From Pochonia chlamydosporia 170 (Eukaryota; Ascomycota; Sordariomycetes; Hypocreales; Clavicipitaceae): a DNA stretch of 64,000 nt. A program made the position numbers and the translations under genes. Shown piece after piece: positions 1-11,532 of this stretch. Each line of letters begins with the position of its first letter. Position 1 is the first letter of the stretch. The DNA lies in contig NC_035790.1 of the NCBI RefSeq assembly GCF_001653235.2, positions 1,054,001 to 1,118,000 on the forward strand, written 5' to 3'. The notes beneath the pieces were generated by a model that had not been told where the DNA came from, made no database searches, and saw only the letters and a list, made by a program, of their open reading frames with translations.

Positions 1-500
1 CACCCAGCCATCGACTCCTGGGTTGACGGATGGCCCAGTGGCCTGGCTCGTCTTCCATAGAGTCAATCTTCCTGGTCCACCGCACGGCTGAGTCCCATTG
101 CCACCGCAGCCCATCCCACAGTCAGTCGCTGGTGCTTGAACACCTCCAGTCGCAAGTTGGCTACCGCAGTAACACTCCGAGGTGTATTCAGTGCCAGCAT
201 AAGGGAATCCTTTTCCGAAGCAGAATTGCGTGCACATTTGGTTGGTCATCTTTGGATCTGCCGTGTTGGCGGCATTAATTGTCCGACCAACGTCTCTGTT
301 TCGACCATTAACTTCACGCTGTCTCGACAAGACAAGATGTGGGTTTCTTACACATAGCAACCTTGGTATGTCCAACCGTTACCGAGTTCAGCATCGGTCG
401 GTGGCACGAGGTCGCGCTTCTCGAGAAGCGCTCCATGGCTGGATGGGAGTGAGGAAAGAAAAGCGAGGGACAGAAAGGAAGCAAGTGGTGATGACTTCAT
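1..500 (-). CDS. Secreted WSC-domain protein, N-terminal part (runs off the window)
   Basis: Exon 1 is 500-352 and exon 2 is 295-1, open at the window edge. The intron 351-296 (56 bp) has a GTAAGA donor and a CAG acceptor and preserves the frame. The protein starts with a hydrophobic signal peptide of about 23 residues (MKSSPLASFLSLAFLSSLP...). A complete cysteine-rich WSC domain follows: it opens at WTYQGCYVDVGRT, passes CTQFC and YAGTEYTSECYCG, and closes with CGGNGTQPCGGPGRLTL. After it comes a Pro/Ser linker ending in GVDGWV, which looks like the start of a second WSC repeat. WSC domains bind carbohydrate and occur in fungal wall sensors, exoglucanases and copper radical oxidases. Which class this is cannot be told, because the C-terminus lies outside the window. 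An ATG at 545 would add 15 residues ahead of the signal peptide, so 500 is preferred. Confidence 0.85.
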
Positions 501-3500
501 TGCGGCGGCTCTCGAGGCCCAGAGGCGCAAATTACAACTCACCACAATATCTGACGATAAAGAAGACTGAACGAGTGTACGAAGACCTCAACTCAACAAG
601 AGGAGACGAAGTGCTTTCGTTAGGAAAAAAAAAAAGTTCGCCGCGTCGCGGATGGCATCGCCAATATATTCACCGCATGGGCCTAACTACATTGGCGGCC
701 CAGACCCTTCCAACCTGAACGAGTGCCTACCAGCACTACTTTCGTCTGTACGTTGATGGACCTCCCTGTCGGACTCGTGGCGGGTCACCGGATGGCCACG
801 AACGGCCAAGCCTCACAAACACTTCAGACCATGACAAGGTGGAGAGCTGGGGCTGGACATGCGCCTGGATAGTCTGCAAAGGTGCATGATGAGAAAGCAC
901 AGGGGTAAGGTCTGGGTGTATGGTATGATGCGATGGTGAGTCCGACATCATAATCCGTCAACATCTTGACCGAAACAGTTGAGTCGAGAGCACCAGGAAC
1001 CAATTTTCATGCTCATTTAGGTAAAGCAAGCAAAGAGCCACACCATGACAAGCTGTTCGTGCAGCTGGTCCATGTCCCCTGTGAGAGGCGGCGGCAAGGC
1101 TGGGACAGTTGACGCCTTTGAAAAGGGATGCAACCCCATTCGCCCTCGCAACTCTCGAAGACCATCCAGAGGATGGTTGAACGGGAGCCAGTTAGGTGGG
1201 TTCGCCGTCGAACCGGGCCTGGATATCTCATCGCGAACGACTTGGAGCTAGCCCACGGTGGGGCTGAAAGCGCTATCCGGACTCGCTTTGTTGCTGGTGC
1301 AGTGGTGCTAAAGAAATACGAACCAGATGTGTGCTTGGTCGCAGCGGCTCTCTGGTGGGCAGCCTTTTCGTAAGGTCAGTTGGTGAGGTCTGAATCACCT
1401 GGCCTCAGGTCATTCGCCGACGCCAGTTCATGACCACAGCCTCCATATTTGGCATGCGAGTAGGAGTTTTCAAAACGGAATTTGGCTTTTGTTGTTGCAC
1501 GAACAATTTTGAACCTCGCCACGTCGCTCACGCTGCTCCATGGTTCGAGCTGCTGTGCTGCGTAGCAACGCTCAAACCCACGAAGACAAGGTCCGGGTAC
1601 GTAGCCGCTGTGGGTGACCGTGAATGACCGCCAAGAGGCTTTCGAAGCCACAACTTCAATCCTGAGTAATTTGGCACAGCGCCTAAGTAATAGTGCGTAG
1701 CGTCAGAGTGTGGTAATATGAACACCTCCGTGTTGCCGAGCATGATCCCTTCTTAGCAATCAACCACGACAAGCGGTGGGCCAGACGATGGGACCTCAAA
1801 ACAGGCTCCATTGGCCATGGGTAAAATTGTTGTGGTGCGGCCTTGGCTCGAAGGAGGCGCTGTTGATGTTGATAGCAGCTTCTAGCCCATCTGTTGCCAC
1901 AGACTGATCTTGATAACAATTCCTTTTGGGATGTAAAAACAGGTGGGGGTGAAATTTCAATTGTCCAATATTCTTATCTGTCACCGTGACAGTAGTCTAG
2001 CCTTCAGCTCGACAACAAGCTGAAGGTCTGGACTTTGGAGACGTGCTCTCCAGCTTCCTGGAAGGCCAAAACAATGCCTTTGCTCCAGGGCACCTTAACT
2101 CTCGGACAACATTCACTGGCAGGCCCATCCCAATGACAAAATCCTGATAGCGCTCAAGGATACACATTGCAATGAATTTGATGAAGCACGAAAGTGGACG
2201 GTTTCAAGAAAATGAAGTGCTTGATACATTTCGACAGCGCGAGAAGCAAGCCATTCCTCGTTATATTAAGGACGTGATTTGTGCGGAGTTATTCAAAGGT
2301 GCGTGATGGTTTTGCTGCTCAATACGTGGCAATCACTCGCACCAACCCATCTCAGTTGAGTTTGTGCAACAATTTCGTCGGCTTTTGGGCCGAGTAAGGC
2401 TCCATCGGTGGACACAGTGTCTGTCGGTCGTTGCTATATTTGACTTTGTCCGCCAGGGGTATCTGACAGCCTCCCACCACAGACTCTCCCCACTTCAGCG
2501 GTTTGGACGTTTGATTTGTATGGACGTGGCTTGATGTCCCTCAGGCTTTCCTCAAAGAGGCTGAAGAAAGAGAGATAGGCTTCGTCAAGGCGAGAACTAA
2601 TCGGCCATTCCCCTTTCTACCGACGAAGGTGGCGTTCCGTTGGACCTGACGGACCCATTTTAGCGAGATGTTCTTCAACTTTAGACACTTGAGAACCTCT
2701 AGCAAGAAAACGTGAGTTGTTTGCCAACCCGGCGCGTAAGTGGCGCCGCTCGCTTCAGCGACTGAATGCAAACCGTTGTCCCAGCATGTTGTCTCTCAGG
2801 TTGCCACATGGATGGGGTCAATGCGTGAGAAGCAGAGCCAGAGATGGCAGTATCTGCGAACGCTGGGCTGCCTCAAGAATGATTGTACTCCGCAGTTGCC
2901 TGCCATGGCGGTCAGACCACTTCAGGGCCTCGGTCCATCTTCCGCACAAGGTTCGTCTTTGCAGCTTGACGGACTGACTGGGTGACAGGGAGAAGCAAAG
3001 CAGTGGTACTATATTCCGTATTCCGTTCCGTGGGTTGCAAGGAGGACTGACTGTAAACTGTGCTTGGACCAAAAACTTCAGTCTAGTCTGGAGCTTTTCG
3101 GCCAGAACCAAAATTCCGCCCCTGTCTGGAAGGTCGCCAAGTCCCACAGCTGAAAAGACCACCACGCAAGGCGGGCGCAAGGACGCAACCTCTTGCCTTG
3201 TTTTGTTGGGCGGATCCGAGATTGTATCGGGGCAAAAAAGAAAAAGCAGGTGCATCCATCGCTCCTTCCTTCCCGGTGCGCACGCCCCAGCTCGCAGTCG
3301 TGGCACGATTTGGTGGCACCATGACTGCAAGTGCCTACCTGGATAGATGGTACGGAGTATTTCCAGCAGGGAGCACGGTGTGTCCGACCTGAATTATCAA
3401 GCGATGAGAGAAGTCATTATCCAACTCTGGAAAACCCCGGCTCTAATTGACAAGAAAAGCATCCAGGGGAGAACATGGCATGGCTCAAGGTGAGATCGTG

Positions 3501-5955
3501 AGTTGCTGGTCCCGATGCAGCCCTTGTGGCCCGCATGGCATGGCGGCGCCTCAGCCAGACCTGCATTCTCGTATCCAATGCCCCCCCCATTCTGCACGAA
3601 GCGGCCAACCACGTCAACCGTGAAATTTCAGCGCCAACGATGTTATGCAAATGAGGCGCCTTCTGTTGCAGTTCCAACATGTTATCGGGCATCAGCCGTC
3701 TCGTCTCATTGGAAAAGTTTTGCAATTGAATCGGCTAGAGACACCCAGCCGTCCCATCATGGGCTTGGCCGTCACTCCTCAGAGCATCGTTCTACCTCCT
3801 CTTGCATTTTTGTTGTCTCCCAATACGGACAGCGCTGAACGGACTGCATTTTTCCGATCAGGGTTCTTGCGGCAGAATGTCAACGCCGGTCTTCTCTTCC
3901 GCTGTCCCGTCTTCAGCTGGATAAGAACTACCCATGCTGCCATGTAGTCCAACGTATAAGACCGATGATACGACAACTATCTCCACTCCATTGATGGAGT
4001 ATTGATGTTGACGGACCAGACTGGCCGTTATGACTACGTTCCATCAGTACTAAGTACACCAACCTTCAACCATGTTGGACTAACCTACGGGGTCCTTCAT
4101 GCCGAGCATAACGGAAGCGCATTGGTGTTGGTTTTGGTATTTTGGTGGCGCAATTCATCAAGACAGGAAGAGGACTGTTCCTGGCAAGGAAGTACACAAA
4201 TAATGGTATATCCGGCAAGAAATCTCAAACTTGCCATGATCAGAAAGTGTAATTTTGCTCAGTGCGATATACTTCTGTGGCGGCTTCTCCATACAAGCCA
4301 TTCCCGTCGTGATGTTTCTTCAACAGAGACCTGGGGGCTACTGGGCTGGAGTTTATCTCCATCATCGGTTGGGGTGTGCATAATACACCACAAGCCACGA
4401 GGAACCGATACTATGACAGTTCTGTGAAACTCTGGCGTTCTTGTCATACTGTACTCCGCGTTATTGCCAGTTGGACATCGAGAAATTAGTGCCCCGTCTG
4501 ATCTAAAGAAGGGAAACGTTGTTGGCAAAGTCCACACCCACACATAGTGTATTTAAATATGGCTTGAGTCCAGTTGAACCATCTCAATGTGGCCATGAGG
4601 TTCCGTGCAGTTAGACGTGCAATAAACGCAAACAGCATTCAGTCTCGTGGCGCATCTACATGACAATTGTGTATGGACAAGCACCGCCTGTGTCACTGCT
4701 GTTTCCTCCTCCTTTTGTGAGAGCGCATTATTTACATCTCTCAAATGCCACCAAAATGGTGGCTTTACATACACCTTGCGTGAGACGCAACACAGGTACG
4801 ACGGCTGACAGAGTGTAGGCCATGTCACTGCATTGACTTGGAGTGGATATTCATATAATCACCTAATAAACTTCGTGCTCCGTACCCGTGTTCGAGAATA
4901 CGCACAAAGGTCGCATGTACTACAATTGGGACTTGTTGCAATATTAATTCGAAATCGGACTTACAAGGTCTCTTGATGCTCTCCACACTTGTTTCGGGCC
5001 TGCATGACTGTTTTCCCTTGCATCGTGCAGTTCCCATCAAGCCGGACCTTGGCGCCCATCATATGGCTTTTTGATTCCTTGTTGAGGCAAGGTGCAAAGT
5101 GGATTGGTAGCGAACTGCAATTTAACAAGTAGATATTCCCAGCAAGGCGTCCTGTACTCCGTGCTTTTCGTAACATTGAACACAACACCCCAGGTAAGAT
5201 AAGACTTTTGAAGGTCTTGCATATTGTCTAGGGTAACATGGCAAAGCGTCGATGCCTCTCCAGTTCAAGTCCGCCTTGAATAAGCCTCGGCTCTAGTCCA
5301 ATTTCGGGGCCACTGAGCACGCGAGGCATTTTGCAATAATATTCTGGGGTGTTGTAGTCAAACTTCGAGTCAAAGCCCAATTCGTTGCGCATCAAAATGC
5401 AGAAACAGGAAGGCTCATTTGTCACTATGACTCTTTCTCAAGCTGTGTATGAGAATCTCACAAAAGAGGCTCTGGGATTGGTCAATTGCAGATGAAAAAC
5501 GCAGCTCTGCCCCCTTTGGGCTGGTCGGTGACTCATTTCTAGTGCTGTCTGGTGTGTCGACAGAGCCTTTGTCAGCATCCGCCGCCTGCTTTGCCACTGT
5601 TAGTTCCCCAGGAGGCGGGCCATCAGCCACTCAAATCTGTGGAAACAACTTCCAAACTTCAACTTCAACGCCCCACTCAAAGTTTGTGCTTTCGACACGA
5701 CGGACAAATATCAACGAAGTCAACGCCACTCGCTCTTTCCAGTCTCAATCGTTTTTTTTTTATTGCAACCCTCAGCATCGTAGCGGCTTCTAAATCTACA
5801 CGTTTGCTGTTTTAAATTTCGTCCACCTACCTCTTGCGGAATCCAGCTCACACACCAGCACTATCATCAACATTCAACAAGTTGTCACCTGTGAGTTCCC
5901 CAAGTTGGATATCGCACAAACTTCACACCAAGTCGTCCTCATACGGCCACGTATT
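501..5955. other. Gene-poor interval of about 5.4 kb
   Basis: No reading frame here shows a recognisable domain, and none can be joined into a spliced gene by plausible donors and acceptors; the longest open frames are about 100-170 codons without protein-like composition. Scattered TACTCCG-type motifs occur at about 2885, 4451 and 5152, with a perfect TACGGAGTA at 3351. The last few hundred bases form the promoter and 5' leader of the zinc-finger gene at 5956, including a poly-T run near 5752-5761. An old, heavily mutated mobile element could be present but I cannot show one. Confidence 0.6.
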
Positions 5956-8900
5956 ATGCCCGAGGCAGAGGGCTCTCAAGCTCAAACTCGACCACAGCGC
6001 CCTAATCGTGGTAGACATCATGGCCACCGAAGAGGTCGTGGTGGTAAAAGCCATCAACCAGTAGATGGTTCTCGTGTTGGGGGCACGTCTGCCTCCACTC
6101 AAAGCGAGACTAATCAATCACAAATTGGCACTTCTGCCACACAAACACACGCCGAGGCACAAGCTCAAACCTCAAGCAGGTCAAATCCGGATGGCCCCAG
6201 TTCAAATCAGAGAGGGAGAGGTCGCAGGGCTCGTGGTCCACGGACAGGAGGCCGTGGCGGGGTGAGAAGTGATGCCCCGAGACCTTCTGCTCAAAGAGCT
6301 TTTGGTGGCCATTTAACCAGTGCAACTGCTGAGACTGGCGATGATGATTCGGTTTCCGTTGCTGCGTCACTGAGTGCTGATGCCCCAGAATTCGTCCCCG
6401 GCCAACCGATCGTGACTCGAAGGTACGTGAAGTTCTATGTGCTTTTGGCATATGTGTCAAAAGGATATGGGTACTGATGCATAATAGCAAACCTACCAAA
6501 CCCAGGGCTTCAACAAGACCGCAAACAAGGCTTCCAAAGTCTACTGCGGAGGACTTAGGAACCAGGATTCATGAGGATATCGCCAATTTCAATTACGAAT
6601 GTGCAATTTGCACCGATGATGTTGTCCGAACTTCGCACGTGTGGTCTTGCACTCTCTGCTGGACTGTTGTCCATTTGAGGTGTGTCAAGAGGTGGCACGA
6701 CAACCAGAAAAAACAGCAGGACTTACAGTCTTCCGAGCCTCAGCAAGAATTTTCTTGGAGATGCCCCGGATGTAACTCAAAACTATCCGATGACCCTGGA
6801 TCATATCACTGTTGGTGCGGAAAGGACATCAATCCTCATCCAGCACCATCGTCACTACCACCACATTCGTGCGGACAAACCTGCTCCAAACCACGTCCAA
6901 CATGCCCACACCCTTGCTCTCTTCAATGCCATGCTGGTCCCTGCCCGCCTTGTGGGTTGATGGGCCCAACGCAGTCCTGCTTCTGTGGCAAGAACGAATC
7001 TCGGAAGCTTTGCAGAGAGACTGATTACGAGAATGGATGGAGTTGCCAGGAAATTTGCGGAGATTTGCTACCTTGCGGGGAGCACTCCTGCTCTAGGCCA
7101 TGTCATTCTGGCCTTTGTGGTGATTGCGACACGACGGTTGAAGCCAAATGTTATTGCGGCCGGGTTGGGAAGCAAATGCCCTGCTTCGAACGGGAGGAGC
7201 CGCATATGTCTTTCAACGTTGCAGATGAGACATGGTTCGACGGTACATTTACGTGCGATCAGCTCTGTCAGCGCAGTTTCGACTGCGGTGTTCACAAGTG
7301 CTCAGAGGCTTGTCACCCTCAGGAGGAGCAGCCAGCACACTGTCCATACTCACCAGATGCTGTCACTCACTGTCCTTGTGGCAAGACGCCGCTCAATGAG
7401 CTGCTCGACAATGCTCGCACAACTTGTGATGACCCTATCCCACATTGCGAGAAGCCTTGCCACAAGAAGCTGCCTTGTGGGCACCTTTGCGCATCAAAGT
7501 GCCATACTGGGGATTGTGGATTTTGCAACGAGACTATAGACGTTGCTTGCAGATGTGGCCGTACCAGCAGCCGTAGCGTTTGCCACCAGGGAGATGTCCA
7601 AAAGCCAATGTGTATGAGAATCTGCCAGGCGAACCTGAGCTGTGGCCGTCACAAATGTGGCGAACACTGCTGTGCAGGCGAGAAGAAGGCCGCAGAGAGA
7701 CAAGCAGCGCGGAGAAAGCACAAAGTACCCGGCGAAGTAACGTCCATCGAAGCAGAACACATTTGCATCAAAACATGTGGAAGACAGTTGAAGTGCGGGA
7801 GCCACGAATGCCAACAAATCTGTCACCGCGGTCCATGTGCCAGTTGCCCGGAAGCCATCTTCACCGAGATTAGTTGCGATTGCGGTCGAACAGTCCTCCA
7901 ACCTCCCCAGCCCTGTGGTACTCGGCCCCCAGATTGTCGCTTCAACTGTCTACGACGACCCGGTTGCGGACACCCTCCAGTCGAGCACAACTGTCACTCC
8001 GGGGATATAGCATGTCCCAAGTGTCCCTTCCTCGTCGAGAAATGGTGCGCCTGTGGCAAAGAGAAGCTTCATAGCCAGCCCTGTCACCTCCAAGAAGCGC
8101 ATTGCGGACGAGTCTGTGGGAAGAAGCTGAAATGCGGACTACACAGTTGTAAGAAGCTATGTCACCGGCCGGGAGAGTGTGAAGACGCCAATCTGTCTGG
8201 CAAGCATTGCGAGCAACCATGCGGCAAGATCAAGTTATTTTGTGAACACCCGTGCCAAAATACATGCCACGGACAAACTCGTAAGCAAAAGTCCCCCGAC
8301 CTTATCATCATGATAAGCACAAAAGTACGTCAAGCTAACTCCTCACAGCCTGCAACGAATCTTCTGCATGTACCGCCAAAGCTACCATCTCCTGCCCCTG
8401 CGGTGTTCGCAGCCAAGAAGTCAAATGCCTCGCCAGCAGCTCGAACCCAACGCCAACGCGCCCCGAGATCAAATGCGACGACGAGTGTCTACGTCTCGAA
8501 CGCAATCGCCGTCTCGCAGCCGCGCTCAACATCGACCCTTCGTCCCATCAAAACGACCACGTTCCCTACTCAGACACCACTCTCCGCCTCTTCAAGGAGA
8601 ACACGTCGTGGGCTGAAACGCAAGAACGTGAATTCCGAGTCTTTGCCAAAACGCCTAACGAAGTCCGTCTCCGGTACAAGCCCATGAACACCACGTACCG
8701 CCAGTTCCTGCACCTCCTCGCCGAAGACTACGGCCTAGACAGTCGCAGCGAGGACGTCGAACCATACCGGTACGTCATCGTCTTCAAGGGGCCACGGTTC
8801 GTCTCCGCGCCCAGCAAGACACTATCGCAGTGCATCAAAATCAGAGCCACGCAGGCCGCCGAAGCAGCCAGCGCAGCCGCGTCCCGCGCGTCCTCTCCGC

Positions 8901-9391
8901 CCGTTACCAACCCCTTCAACGGGTTTCTCCTCACAAGTCCTCGCTTCGGACTCACCATTGAAGACGTCAAGGCCGCTATAGACATGGACTTGTCAGCCCA
9001 CCCATCCGTCCACTTTGAAATCACGTTCCCCCCATCAGAAGAGGTGCTCCTCCGCGCCACGACATCCTACTCATCTTTCCTGTCGCCCACGGCCCTAGAG
9101 CAAACGCTCGTTTCTCTAAAGCCCCGTCTCGCAAAGACCATTGAGGCCACAGACCTAGCCGGCAAGATACTACTATGTCATGTTGATTCCGCAGGCACAA
9201 TCAGTCGAAGAGACGACACCACCAAGGACGCATCTGGTTGGAGTGCCGTCGCCGGAAGAGCAGCCAGGGTCGAAACTCCTGTTGAAGAAGCGCCCGTCAC
9301 AACAGGACGACGACTATTAGGACTACGAAAGAAGAAGATCGAGAGGGAAAAGTCATGGACACAAGAGCTAGACGGCGATGTAGAGTGCTAA
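5956..9391 (+). CDS. FAP1: NF-X1-type zinc finger and R3H protein (FAP1-like)
   Basis: Three exons, 5956-6422, 6488-8280 and 8349-9391, give 1100 aa. The introns (65 and 68 bp) have GTACGT and GTAAGC donors with TAG and CAG acceptors, and both joins keep the frame. The N-terminal ~155 residues are disordered and rich in RG, SQ and TQ. A PHD/RING-like domain starts at about residue 194 (ECAIC...WSCTLC...HLRC...WRCPGC). A long series of NF-X1 fingers follows (repeated C-G-x-H-x-C...C...C). An R3H-like domain at about 850-925 contains YRQFLHLLAEDYGLDSRSED. This order matches yeast Fap1 and human NFX1, which are nucleic-acid-binding regulators; Fap1 also binds FKBP12 (family knowledge). The frame changes sharply at 8281, so without the second intron the R3H part would be lost. 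Its 3' end faces the BEM46-type gene. Confidence 0.93.
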
Positions 9392-10092
9392 TCTTCCAAA
9401 CATATAATTCAATCAATATGCTACACCTTCTCAGTCTCGTATACAATCCCCATCTTCATCTTCATCCTCATCTCCATACTATCGTAAATAATTCATTTCT
9501 ATCAAACCGAATAACTCATCATCCATTCCATCCCATTCATACAAACACCCCTCGTCAACACCAACACCGCCTTTTGTCAATGCCACTCTACGCATCACGC
9601 GACCCAATCACCTCCAACCCAGCCCCCAACCCTCCGAACCGTCACATGAACCAACCCACCGCCGCACCGCCATCTAAACCACACGACATTCCCAACATGC
9701 AGGTTAGACATGCAATGAAAATGACGCAAAGCCGGGCCGGGGCATTAGGTCCTCGTGGCGCAGGTAGTCTGAATTAATTTGCATGCTCTTTTAGGAACGG
9801 CACCTCGATGGAAATATTGCGTTAACTGGACCTTGTGGCCAAACTGTTGGTTCTCAAACCGTTCCCCTCATTTATTAGCCATGGCGCCTCTGATTCTAGT
9901 ATAAATATAAATGTACATAATTATTGTACCGGTATGCATGCTCAACAATCTTCGTAAAGGAAGTGGGTATCTATCATAACGGCTCGACCTCTCAGCTTTC
10001 CCTGAGAGGGGAGTTGCTTAGAGAAAAGTATATATGTAATATGTGCTTGCGGCCCTCAGGTCGCGGTATTATTTTACATCATGCATGCCATT
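9392..10092. other. Convergent intergenic interval
   Basis: This 0.7 kb lies between the stop codons of two converging genes and presumably holds both 3' UTRs. It is AT-rich, with a C/T-rich stretch near 9445-9480 (repeated CTTCATC) and an A/T-rich stretch around 9895-9925. I see no further gene. Confidence 0.6.
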
Positions 10093-11532
10093 CTATAACC
10101 GCGTCTTCTCCTTGGATGCCTCGCTCGTGACATCCGCAACAAATTCGGCAATGGCTTCAAAGTAGCCCTCCTCAAGGACGCTGGAATTGTGATCGCCACC
10201 CGGCAGTGGCTTCCACCGCTTGTCGGGGGCGTTGCAAAGTTCGTATAATTGGCGCATGTGACTGGGACTAGAAGATGAGGAGTCGGTTTTGTCAGTTTAT
10301 CAAGTTTCGGAGAGAGTAGGCAGGGTTGTTGAGAGGTGTTAGAAGAGGATCCAATCAGACTCGAGAAAAATGTGTTTCAAATCAGGACCGCAAGCGGTTC
10401 ATATTTTGTGGGTGATGCAATTTTGATCATCACATGATCCATGGTAGCTTCTGTGTGTCAAGTCGCGATACACAGGGCACACAGTGAAGAGGGGAGAGCG
10501 GAGAAGACAAAAAACTTACGGAACAATTTCGTCCTGTAAACCACTGAGGAAGAGCACAGGAACTTTTGTAATGTTTGGTAAAGTCGTATCACTTGGCCAA
10601 ACCTGGTGGCAAAGCAGAGTCAGGTATTTGGCCGGTGGAATAACGGATGGAATCAACTTTCTCATCGATAGGAAAGTATTTTCCAGCACCAAACCAATGA
10701 TTTCACCTGCGTCTTGGTTCTTAGCCACCAATCGGACACTAACCGCGCCGCCCAGACTCTGACCGTAGACGATCAGCCGGTGGTCTCGTGTCTCGGCTCT
10801 TTCACGTAGATACTTCAGCCCGGTTTGCGCATCAATGTTCAATCCACCCTCGTCGGGCTCTCCAGTGGAGGTGCCGTAACCTCTATACTCCAGCATAAAC
10901 ACGTTACAGCCAATATAATTGATAAGCATCCTTGCTATGGGAAGGCGGTGGCCAATATTTCCGGCGTTGCCATGAAACATAATCATGGTCACATCAGAGT
11001 TCTTGCCGCCACGAGGGCCTCGTATATAGAAAGCAGATAGCTTCTCGCCATCGTCGGTAGGAATGACAAGCTCCTCAAAGTCTCTTATACCAAATTGGGA
11101 AGGTCTTGGTACGTCTGTCCGCGAGTTTGGGGGCATATGGGACGGGTATATCAGAGCCCTAGAGGAAGACATAATGTGTTAGCAACCACCATCTCATTGT
11201 ACAGTGCCCACACCACCACACACAAATGGACATGCATATCAAGTCCACCATGTGTACATGTATCACGGGTCGTTCAGAACAAGAAATCATGCCATACTTT
11301 TGCTTGAAATACAACAAGGATGTTAAGGCGGCAGCAATACCCTGTAGCCCCAGGTCAGTTATCAGTTCCATATAACAAGGTCCTCTAGCACATCACTTAC
11401 CGTGGATGCCAGTGCGGGCAGACGCATGTAGGAAGCGGCGGAGCTCAGAGCAGAAGCCGTCTGCTCGAGGTAGCTGCTGAGCGTAGAAGCGGGAGGAGAA
11501 CCGGGACTCGACATTTCCGTGCGATCAGGCAT
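10093..11532 (-). CDS. bem46: BEM46-family alpha/beta hydrolase
   Basis: Four exons, 11532-11401, 11341-11298, 11158-10520 and 10267-10093, give 329 aa. The introns have GTAAGT, GTATGG and GTAAGT donors with CAG, TAG and TAG acceptors; all joins keep the frame and complete family motifs (YFKQKALIYPS across intron 2, DEIVPPSHMRQLYE across intron 3). The oxyanion motif FHGNAGN is followed by the nucleophile elbow GQSLGG (Ser about residue 193), an acid in the LQDEIVPP segment and the histidine in GGDHNSS. A short hydrophobic stretch near residues 40-56 could be a membrane anchor. BEM46-type proteins (human ABHD13/ABHD17 relatives) are ER- or plasma-membrane-associated serine hydrolases linked to polar growth in fungi; the substrate is unknown. 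The first ATG is used; an internal ATG lies six codons later. Exon 2 is only 44 nt. Confidence 0.92.

Noticed and set aside
5262..5275. GTTCAAGTCC, another B-box-like sequence
   Set aside because: The candidate A box is too close and no cloverleaf can be folded.
5905..5955. In-frame upstream extension of the FAP1-like protein
   Set aside because: The extension begins at a TTG codon, not ATG; the first real ATG in this frame is 5956.
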